DNA of 64,000 nucleotides from Larix kaempferi (Eukaryota > Streptophyta > Pinopsida > Pinales > Pinaceae), in the NCBI GenBank assembly GCA_027924585.1, contig BSBM01000712.1, positions 4,118,501 to 4,182,500 of the forward strand, given 5' to 3'. Below the pieces are notes generated by a model that saw only the letters and a list, made by a program, of their open reading frames with translations, ran no database searches and had not been told where the DNA came from. Position 1 is the first letter of the stretch, and each line of letters opens with the position of its first letter. Below, one piece after another: positions 12,000 through 20,756 of the stretch. Made by a program: the position numbers and the translations under genes.

Positions 12000-12470
12000 C
12001 TTTCGGCTTGCAACGGCGGAAGCTCTTAGATAATTTTGCCGCAATAGCGGAAGAGTTGTCCCAAGTCTTCTGAAACAACGAAAGAGAAGGCCAAGTCAAA
12101 CCGCAGCGGAAAAGTTATCACAAAGTCTACGAAAAAAGTGAAACATTTACTCAAACAAGCTTGCGGCGGAAGAAACTCGTCAAATCCTTCTGCTACACCA
12201 GAAGCTTTCATCTAACCTTTCCGCAAACGCTGGAAAGGCCTCAACTAGTTCTTCGGAGAAACTCGTCTTTTTCTTCCGACCTGCAAACTTTGGCATATTT
12301 TCGGAAGAACTTGGCCAACTTTCACGCGAATGCGAAAATGTTCGCTTAAGTCCACTGCGATGCATGACTCATTCACGGAAGAGTTTGCACAACTTCCCCG
12401 CAACGGCGAACCATTTTCCACTTTTCTTCCCGCATGGGCCAGAAGCGTTAACATAACCCTCCCGCTTTTG
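12000..12470 (+). repeat. Degenerate hairpin/GCGGAAG repeat zone in 5' LTR
   Basis: The motif GCGGAAG or its complement CTTCCGC recurs about every 35-60 bp. Several copies are short inverted repeats, such as CCGCAATAGCGG (12039-12050), CCGCAGCGG (12101-12109) and TGCGGCGGAAG (near 12161). The zone lies directly upstream of TATA box 1, where U3 enhancer repeats would be. The 3' LTR has the matching zone at about 24820-25270. A cis-regulatory role is inference. Confidence 0.55.
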
Positions 12471-12580
12471 ACGGTCTCATTTATTGAAAAGGTTTCGACG
12501 TGACCTGGCCGTACGCAGGCTTAAAACCCATTTAATGGCATGCAACCACCGAATTAATGGCCCACATGTGCCAATTCAAA

Positions 12581-12588
12581 TATATAGG
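12581..12588 (+). promoter_or_regulatory. TATA box 1 of 5' LTR, upstream of the LTR ORF
   Basis: TATATAGG in the 5' LTR corresponds to TATATAAG at 25385 in the 3' LTR, which is closer to the plant consensus. It lies about 150 bp before the predicted splice donor and about 860 bp before the ORF start, so it is well placed to drive an mRNA for the LTR ORF. Confidence 0.5.
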
Positions 12589-12735
12589 GGTGAAACCCCA
12601 TTGGCATTTCATTTGTTTTCATCGCCCGAAGGATTTCTCCATTCCGTTCGAACGACCAAGTGCGTCCATCGTCGTCTAAAGGCATAGATTCACATATTAC
12701 TTGACAATTGTTGGCGCCGCGCCTTTCTTTTCCAG

Positions 12736-13437
12736 GTAAGTACATTCTAAGGCTTGGTTATGATGTTTGTTCCTATCTAAAAGTGGTTTGATCCGTATTG
12801 TTATTCTAGATATGGTGTTTTTCGGAACAGTCACGCCTAGCATCGATTCGTAATGCACCCAATTAAGAGTACTATCCGGCTAAGTCTTTTTCCTCTTAGC
12901 CGTAATTAAGCCTAGGGCCTTTTTTATTATCCAAGGTTGTTCTTGTATTGTGATTGGTCTCTTCTACCATTAAATAGCATTAGAGCTTGTTCTTCATAGT
13001 CACGGATGGTCTTTTACTCCCATAGCGTTTCTTCAGCAAATCTAAGAATGGATGTAAACAACCTTAAAACTCTTGCATTTTAAAGTGATTAGAAAACGAT
13101 GCACATACCCGTCACCTGCTAGACCTTTCCTACCCTTTCTCATACCTAATCATGGAAGTCTCTGATTTTGCAAAATTTACACCTTCCGTGCTCGCATGCC
13201 AATAAATGTTGGTTTCTAAGGACCTAAGTACCTAGACCAGCCTTTACCCATCTGCTGTCATAATCCCTTATCACTACAACAACTGTAAAGGTAACTTAAT
13301 TAATGCTTTTACAAGTTTTTTTTTTAATTGCTATGTGAAGGGAACATGTTTAGGAGTTTTGGTTGAAATGAAATGGACATTAGTTTGGTTTTTCAACATC
13401 ATGACATGGATGCTTATTCACGTTAATTGTTGAATAG
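12736..13437 (+). other. Predicted 5'-UTR intron in 5' LTR
   Basis: TTTTCCAG|GTAAGT at 12735/12736 is a near-perfect plant splice donor, and GAATAG|GATTCC at 13437/13438 is an acceptor. The segment between is AT-rich and non-coding, and the ORF ATG (13448) lies 10 bp after the acceptor. In the 3' LTR the donor has decayed (CCAT|GTAAGT, 25540) while the acceptor is better (GAACAG|G, 26236). The intron would be about 700 nt. Splicing is inferred from sequence only. Confidence 0.5.
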
Positions 13438-13447
13438 GATTCCCATA

Positions 13448-16400
13448 ATGGCTAAAGGTGGCAAAAGGAGGACAAAGGTGGTCGATGAAAGCACCAGAAT
13501 GGAGACAACGTTCCAAGACACCAAATGCACTACAAACGTGCCTTCCGAAGTAAACTGGGGTGATGTTTACCATATGATAAGAGATTGGAACTTTCCTGAA
13601 GCTCTCCTTGAAGAAGAATGCTTATATCAAAATTTCCGGAACTCCTATATATCCAAACCGGCCACATGTCCAGAACTCTTCCCATGTTCAGAGGTGATCG
13701 GATGGGTGCGGCAGCATGACAACACCAAAACTAGAGTCATAGCAGATAGCACGAGAAAAAGGCCTTTGCATCATTTCACTCGTCTTACATCTCTATAGCC
13801 TACAAATTACCCAAAGCACAATAGCGGCTTGACGATGCATCGTTGGAAGAAATCCATATGGATAATCTAGACATGGCAAGAAGGTTTTTAATTTCAGGCA
13901 AGCAATTCAGAAGAAAAGACAGTGAAGAATACGAAGTCTAGAATTTGAGGCCTCCCTTCAGACCAATCCCTCTCATGCTAAGCATAATCTTCGGGAGACC
14001 CGATGGGATGATGTTCATGCTACAATGGGTCCCCATCATCCACTATGTAGCCTTCAAAGGGACTATCTTCAATTGGGATGACATTCTCTCAGACAGCCTG
14101 ACATCAACAATTATAATGGCTAAAGAAGGGTTGGTAGAAAGGAAAGGAGAATTTTATATGGCTTCATACGTCATAGATTGTATCATGGAAAAATGTCTTT
14201 TTCCCAAGTTGGGATGAATGTGGAGCTCGACAGAGGGCCCGGTGTTCATAGCCTACAAGATACTTTGGGCCCAGAATTACAAGAGGGATTATAAGCTCAT
14301 TTGTGAGGAGTTCATTATGGCCCTTTATCAGTTGATATTTAATGAAAAACCCAATTGTCTATCTGAAAACGCCATGGAAGCCTTGAAAAGTATGGCGATT
14401 TCTATTTTTCTCCAGAAGGTACCTACATAAGAATGTACGGAGGTTCCAAAGCCCCATATATTCTCCCAAGGTATGCTACAGATTACGTAGTCCACAAGGA
14501 AATGGTGAGGCAAGTATTCATTGATGGGATGGGTAACACTTTGTATAAGGCCAAGAAATCCACTTTTCCCCCCTTACCCTTTTATGTTGGGTCCTACAAA
14601 TTTTCAAGAATTGCAACTATAAAAGATTTTGTTGCAGAATTAAGGAATTTTAATTTCAGAGAGAGGATTTTTCACAGGAATGATCGGCAAGGAAAAATTT
14701 CACAGCATTGCAAAGAACTCTCCACTCCTTGTGAATATGCCAACTTTTATGATCCACGGGAAGAACTATATAGGGGAATCAACAATATGTCTGAACTACA
14801 TATTTGTTAGGTGGACAAAGGAGGGGCCAACTCGAGCTCCAAGGATTTCTTAGAAGAATAACTAAGGCTCTTGGAACAAGGAAAGAAATCCAAGAATATA
14901 AGGATAAAGAAGAAGAAAATTTGAGGATCCAAGCAGCCGCAGTCGAAGCCAAGAAGAAAGAAGAAGAGGAAGAAAGAATTAGGCTGGAAATTAATGCTAA
15001 GCAGTTAGAACATGACAAAAGAAGGAAGGAGCAAGAGGAAGAGGCACAGAGGAAACAAGAAGAAGAAAACAAATCCCAAGAAGACGTCCAACCCAAAAGC
15101 CCAAACCTGCAAAACTTGGATATGGGATCCCCCATAAGGGATCTACCCATTGTTCCTTTCACACCCTATAAAGGCAGCATAGTTTCTAATTGGGTAAATT
15201 TCACTTACAACAAGAAGAGGAAAACCATTGTCAAGGAGGAAGGTTCCAAATTGAAAAGACCGTTTCGGCCTGACATGATCACTACACAAGAGACTATGGT
15301 CATGCGGAACACAGAAGAAACTGCTAGACTCCTGGCATCCATCTCTGTAGCCGTTGTTACAGCAACTGTAGATAATGTCAACACATTGGGAGATAGGTTG
15401 GATGAAGAAAAGGAGAAGGTGCAGCAGCTTCAGGAAGCTTTAGTTAAAGAGCAGAACTACACAAATCTAATGATTGAGAAGAATAATGCTCTCACCTCTC
15501 AAAAGGAGGAATTAAATAAAACACTCCAACAATTGGAGGTAGACAGGAGAGCTCTAGCAATACAAATAAGAGTATTAGAAGTAGAAAATGCAGAGCTTAA
15601 AGGTAAGAATTTGAAGCTCAAATTGGATAAATTTGACAACCTTCAAGAGGTAGATGACCTGAAGGAGAGCATTGAGAAATTACAAGGAGAAAATTAATCG
15701 CTAGAGAAACAATTGGAGTTGGAAAAAAACAAAATGGGAGACATCAGCCCCTTCCACGAGCAAGCTTGTGGAATACTAAGAGAGACCTATGGAGTCTGAG
15801 AACTCATAGCAGAAGAAATATACAGACTAAAAGCAGTCATCACCAAAGTCAAGGAAATCAATGTTGAAGCTACCAGGATCCAGAGGAAACACTCACGCAT
15901 CAGTGGGGAGATTAAAAAGCATATCGAATGGAGAGAAGGGAAGTTAAGGTTCCCAACAACCCTTCCCCTTAAGTCTGTTGTTGAATACAAGGAAGATATA
16001 CACACCCTAGAGTATTCTAAAGACTACGGAGTAAAGTTGACCTCTGTAACTTCAACCACTTATGAGCAGTGCAAGACTGTGTACTCTCGAATCCAGACCA
16101 CATAGGAAAGCTATCGAATAGCCATGCCCCAAAGGATAGAAGACTTCCCGGATAAAGAACAGTATTTAGCTAATCTAAGTATAGAGCTCCAGGAAGAAAG
16201 TGAATATGTGCAGAAGCTGGACACCTTGACAGCAAAATATCTACGCCAATTTATGAGCCAAGCTGTTGTTCATCAGCACAGCCTGGAAGAAAGCATCCGG
16301 ATCACTGCGGCTGAAATAACCATCTTAGAAGAAGAGCTGGCCAAGCAAAAAATATCTCTCAGATTTATGAGTCCCCTGATTGGAACGAATATTATAAGGG

Positions 16401-16629
16401 ACACAAATCACTAGGGAATTCATATAGCAGAGGTGGAGAAGGCATTGCAACCAACCAAGCTACCACATCGGAGAGTGGTCCAGCTATTGCAGTACTGCAA
16501 GAAGAAACCCTAGCAGTGCCTCAGGTCCCAAAGGAGCCAGCTCAAGGGTAGCTTGCAGCCGCCAACGTGCCTCATGAGCATTTATTTTTTGTATATACCT
16601 TTGGAATATTAATGACTTGTAATGTTTAA
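13448..16629 (+). pseudogene. LTR-encoded ORF, copy 1 (globular N-terminus plus coiled coil), frameshifted
   Basis: Starts MAKGGKRRTKVVDES and ends FGILMTCNV, about 1,050 codons in total. The N-terminal half has blocks such as VNWGDVYHMIRDWNFP, ELFPCSEVIGWV, HYVAFKGTIFNWDDILSDSL and FYMASYVIDCIMEK, and looks globular. From about 14880 it is Glu/Lys-rich with heptad-like runs (EAKKKEEEEERIRLE, then LVKEQNYTNLMIEKNNAL), strongly suggesting a long coiled coil, and a second helical stretch reaches the C-terminus. Comparison with copy 2 shows four private frameshifts: +2 nt near 13755, and 1-nt losses near 14387, 14885 and 16450. There are also several stops, for example at 13942, 14215 and 14809. 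I do not recognise the family. It has no RT, integrase or gag motifs. Confidence 0.75.
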
Positions 16630-16750
16630 CTACCGTTGTTGCAAAATAGTTGATACATTTCTCTTATGTAATATTCAACACTACAAGACAAATTAGGGGA
16701 ATATAAACGGTTAGGGTATAGGTGGCAACTCTGGGCATATTTTGTAAAGC

Positions 16751-16758
16751 TATATATA
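16751..16758 (+). promoter_or_regulatory. TATA box 2 of 5' LTR, downstream of the LTR ORF
   Basis: TATATATA followed by GCTGATTAGAAG lies about 120 bp after the LTR ORF stop and is conserved as TATATATA at 31171 in the 3' LTR. It would start a transcript about 650 bp before the PBS, a normal R-U5 length. This makes it a good candidate for the genomic-RNA promoter and would place the ORF in U3. Confidence 0.45.
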
Positions 16759-17436
16759 GCTGATTAGAAGAAGAGAGAAGGGACTTTTGGCAGGTGAAAT
16801 TCTTTTCTGTCTTGTAAAGGAACTATTTATGCTACATCAATGGAAAACCGTTTTGGCATGTGGAAGCCGGCACAACTTTTTTGCATGGAGTCTTGTTGAT
16901 TAACTGCTGAACTATTTCTGCACTTTTCACACATTTCCTGCGAGATCTTTCCTGGTTGTTATGAATTAATTCTGTGCTATGAATGTTTTCATATTCTTTT
17001 GCAAAATTCCTGTGTTAAATGGGTAATTGAATGCTTATATTAATCTGAGCTATCTTGGATGATCTTCTTTTCTGTTGTAAATGCTCCTTTCAATTTAAGA
17101 GCTATCTCTGGAATTTTTGGGTGTATTTTCCAGTTTATTGCCCATTCTTTAAATCTGCTCCTTATAAGGATAGGTAATTTAGTTTAAATCAGATTGGAGA
17201 AGATTTGTTTTCCTGCATGCATTTAATATAGGGCACTTGCATATCATTTTAAATACAAAATACATAACCGGTGGATCAGGACACAACCGGTAAAACAAAC
17301 AAATCTTTAAAACCCACGGTAGCCGGAATTGTTAACCGGACAGATTCCCCACACCAAACGGTGAGTGATCTAGTTGGGATTGCTTACCGGAGAGAATTCC
17401 TTGCTGATTGATGCAGCGATATTCGAGGCATCAACA

Positions 17437-17458
17437 GTTTTTGGCACTAGAAGGAGGG
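17437..17458 (+). other. Candidate primer-binding site of the giant element
   Basis: Directly after the LTR end (CAACA) comes GTTTTTGGCACTAGAAGG. TGGCACTAGAAGGAGGG begins with the TGG expected opposite the CCA of a tRNA. It is not the initiator-Met type, and I could not assign the tRNA from memory. The gag ATG follows only 33 bp after the LTR, so the internal leader is very short. Confidence 0.5.
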
Positions 17459-17468
17459 CCAGCAGTGT

Positions 17469-18812
17469 ATGGCTAGCGGAAAAGATTCCTTTGTTAGCAA
17501 AATTTCCACTGAAAACCCATCCGCAATAGTCTTTCCAGAATTTCCAGATCTGGAATCAAGAAATCAGGAAGATCCTAACCCGGAAATAGAACAGTCAGAA
17601 GTAGTGTATTCTGTCCCTTTTGAAGAAGTAAATCAATTCAAGAGACATACTCGTTCATATGTGAGAAGCCTGGGAGGACTAACCACAGCTCCTTTGTTAC
17701 CTAGAACCAGAGCTCCTCGAAAAAACCCTCTGTGCACAAGAGATTCCGTTCTTGTTCAAAGTCTAGAAGAATTATTAGATTTATCTCTAGAAGAGATCAC
17801 CGAACCTTTTGACAAAATTAGACCAGAGACCCCTATAGATTCAAAGCAGCACGCTCCAAGGGATACTCCTCTTAACTCACCACCGCACTCACCACCACGC
17901 TCTGCCACGAGAGTCATGGGCATGCCTGCATGGAGAGCCAGAGGGGCATTAAATGTAGTTGGATCGTTCCATGATTTTCCCAAGAACCTAGAAAAGGTTT
18001 TGACTAAGTATGACCCTAGTAAGGGAATTTCAGCTGAAGATCACCTTAAGTGCTTTTATCTATCTCTAAATATTTTAAATGTGGAGCATGAGGACGTGGT
18101 CTGTCATCTCTTTCCTTATACTTTTGAGCCCAAAGTATCTTCCTGGTAATTTAGTTTGCAAGCCAGTTCGATAACAAGTTGGGAAGATTTTGAGAAATGC
18201 TTTCTTAAAAAATATGGCAATCAGAAAACTGTAGCTACTCTCATGAAAGAATTATTATCTATGAGAATGGAAAAGAATGAGAAAGTTCAAGAGTTTAACC
18301 AAAGATTCACAACATTGTTAAATAATTTCAGTGATGCAACAAAGCCCGATGATGAATGCTTAGTAGAATATTATACAACAAAACTTAAATCCCCGCTTGC
18401 AATGTTCGTCAAGAGAACAAAAAAACCAACCTTGACAAAAATTTTTGAAGAAGCTAAGAAGGTAGAAGAAGAACATGATAGCATCTTGAAACATGCTTTA
18501 GATATAGAGGGTAAACCGACAGCCATTAAGAAACATTTCCTGTTAACTAGGGATAAAGAAGAACCTGTACTAGATTTAGAAAATGTCATCAAAATGATGC
18601 AGAAACTCTCCAATAAGATTGTAGATCTAGAAAAAGATAAAGCAACGAGTTCTTCGAGGCCACCTTTTACACATTTCTATAAAAAGAAAGAAGATAATGG
18701 GCATCCAACCACACCAATTAATAATTCTTCTATTCTAAATCTGAATGAAATTGGGATGGACCACTTCTGCACTTTTCACCAAGAACAACACTCAGAAAAA
18801 AGCTGCCCATAG
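17469..18812 (+). pseudogene. gag of the giant Tat-like element, one internal stop
   Basis: Begins MASGKDSFVSKISTENPS with a long Pro/Ser/Glu-rich N-terminal region. The capsid core starts near codon 160 (VVGSFHDFPKNLEKVLTKYD, HLKCFYLSLNILNVEH). A stop at 18147 splits it, and the same frame resumes with SWEDFEKCFLKKYGNQKT and VQEFNQRFTTLLNNF. The knuckle near the end, FCTFHQEQHSEKSC, is a C-X2-H-X3-H-X4-C variant. It is in one frame with the downstream pol, so a single gag-pol polyprotein is likely. I chose the first ATG after the LTR. Gag forms the particle and binds RNA. Confidence 0.82.
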
Positions 18813-18860
18813 TGGATTAATTCGATGAGCTTAGTAATGAACCAAATGCTAGATGCATAA

Positions 18861-19850
18861 ATGCCCGAGCAAACGAACCCTCAACAAGAAAAAATTCCTG
18901 ACAGTGAAGAACCAACTCCCGATACTACAATGATTCTTTGGGATTGGATCCCTTCCCAAGAACTATCTTGTGAAGAGTTTGCAGACAAAATACAAACAAC
19001 ATCTGTTAACATCACCACCAGGAGTAAAGGCCCAGTGATCGAACCAGCAGTAGAACCACCTAAAGCTAGGTCTAACCAGATACTGAGACAGCATATAATT
19101 GTTATTCCTCCCCAACCCAAAGCAAGCTCGGTGGTTTCCCCTACGGTGACTAAAGAACCGAAATTGGAAAGAACTAAACAATCCCAAGCTCCTTTAAACA
19201 AAGCAGAAAATCAATCTATGACTATGAAAGGATGCGACATGAGCTATGATATAATCGAGGATATAAAAAAAATGAAAGCTAATATTTCCATTATCAATAT
19301 GTGTATTTTACCGTAGCAAAGGAAGAAGTTGATGGAAGCCTTAGATCCGCAAGCAGCTATCCCAATAGAAAACCCTGAGGAAAACCTAGAAATTAACAAA
19401 GCAAGTATCGACAAAAAATCGAAATCTCAAACTCTTCCTTTCCTCTTAACCTTTGAGATTTTTAATCACAATGTGCATAACTGTTTGGTAGACTCGAGTG
19501 CTAGTTCAAATGTCATGCCTCTATCGATTTGCAAAAGGATTAATGGGTAGCCTGTCCCATCCCCATCTCAAATCATCCAACTAGATAGGACTGTTGTTAA
19601 GGTTATTGGTGAATTGAAAGATGTACTCATTAGATTGTCATCCGATCCCAGAGTGTGTCAATTCATCGATATAATGGTGGTCGATATTCCCGAGGCATAT
19701 GGTCTAATCTTGAGTAGGGACTGGTCTGCGAAACTTAATGGCTATTTTGCAATAGATTGGTCTCATCTGTGGCTGCCCCATCAAAATCATCAGAATCAGA
19801 TTAAGATATTGAGGGAGCCATATATGAAACAAAATGTTAATTAGCTTGAT
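18861..19850 (+). pseudogene. Linker and aspartic protease of the giant element
   Basis: After two stops (18810, 18858) the frame continues through a Pro/Thr-rich linker to the protease. The active site reads CLVDSSASSNVMPLSIC near 19480, with the Gly of the usual Asp-Ser/Thr-Gly changed to Ser, and then ELKDVLIRL and VVDIPEAYGLILSRDWSAKL. This second half is typical of plant gypsy proteases preceding RT. Stops at 19314, 19548 and 19842 interrupt it. The protease would mature the polyprotein; here it is probably inactive. Confidence 0.78.
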
Positions 19851-19865
19851 GGAAAAAATGAAGCA

Positions 19866-20549
19866 GTGACCTTTTCGTCTTTAGTTTTAGGAAATTACTT
19901 TTTGGAAATTGAACCTGGAAGCTACAAATCAGAAGAAGATAGCCATATTTCAGATAGACAGCCTCATCTCCTTCATTTTTCGCAGGCTGATGATATTGAC
20001 TGTAATATAGTAGATTTAGTCACTAATTTAGACAAAAATCAAACTAACTTAGTTAGAAAAGAAAACATCTTTTGGACCCTTTACTTTGATGGCTCCAAGA
20101 CACAAGAAGGATCCGGAGCTGGTTGCATTTTAATTGATTCTAATAGAAGTAAATATTTTGTATCATGTAGGTTAGAGTTTGAATGTACTAATAATACCAC
20201 AGAATACGAATCTCTCATTCAAGGTTTGAAGAAAGCCATTGGTCTTAATGTTAAGTTTTTGAAAGTCTTTGGTGATTCTAAAATTGTTCTTAGGCAAATA
20301 AGAAATACGATTCATTGTCTTTCCCCTCATTTAAAAGGCTATCAAGCAGAAATCTAGAATTTAATCTCTTGTTTTGATGCTTTTAACATTAATTCTGTCC
20401 CAAGATTACAAAACGCTGCAGCTGATCTGTTAGCTACTTCCACTTCCAGATTAGTACCCACTAATAATAAATGTTCTATTGAATTAATGTTCAGGCCTTC
20501 TATGCCAGACAACATCAAAAATTTCAGAGTATTTGACGATGATGAATAG
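19866..20549 (+). pseudogene. Archaeal-type RNase H (aRNH) domain, upstream of RT
   Basis: FWTLYFDGSKTQEGSGAG (from 20070), then LEFECTNNTTEYESLIQGL, LKVFGDSKIVLRQI and, after one stop at 20355, RLQNAAADLLATST. These supply the four acidic positions of the type I RNase H fold (Asp in YFDG, Glu in TEYE, Asp in GDSK, Asp in AADLLA), and the TNN-EYE signature is that of the extra RNase H captured by plant Tat elements. All four residues are present despite the stop. It is in frame with the protease before it and RT after it. In the Tat elements I know, this domain follows the native RNase H; here it precedes RT. Confidence 0.82.
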
Positions 20550-20756
20550 ATCATTAGTTTCTTAACCAATGAAGATGCTTTTCAAGAAGCCATTATAGAG
20601 GAAGAAGAGCCTGACTCAGATCTACAAAATAAAGACACAATGAAAGGTAACTTTATGCCCAAAGGAGTGAGAACGCTAGAGGCCCTCTTCGATCTACAAA
20701 GCAAATTCAGAAGACCTGTGAATGCAAAAACTCACAGCTCGGCCCTGTAATATGAA

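Larger units (their letters stand above)
11818..17436 (+). repeat. 5' LTR of the giant element (5.6 kb)
   Basis: Starts TGTTGTTGGCACAACACCC and ends GAGGCATCAACA. It contains, in order, a GC-richer hairpin-repeat zone (12000-12470), TATA box 1 (12581), a predicted 5'-UTR intron (12736-13437), the LTR ORF (13448-16629), TATA box 2 (16751) and a U5-like segment with five CCGG sites at 17268-17390. At 5.6 kb it is far longer than most plant LTRs, which are usually a few hundred bp to about 2 kb, though multi-kb LTRs are known in some gypsy lineages. It has taken no large insertions, unlike its partner. Confidence 0.88.

Noticed and set aside
12705-12725. TTGGCGCC-type primer-binding site inside the LTR
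   Set aside because: It lies in the middle of the LTR, just before the splice donor, and not next to an LTR end; a CA end is not adjacent. Treated as chance within the 5' leader.
14779-15162. 127-codon minus-strand Ser/Leu-rich ORF
   Set aside because: It is the antisense shadow of the Glu/Lys-rich coiled coil; the matching minus frame at 27604-27960 is the same artefact.
20354-20569. Minus-strand ORFs within gag-pol (also 18371-18613, 18881-19201, 20694-20960)
   Set aside because: They lie opposite clear retrotransposon coding sequence, lack motifs, and look like shadows.
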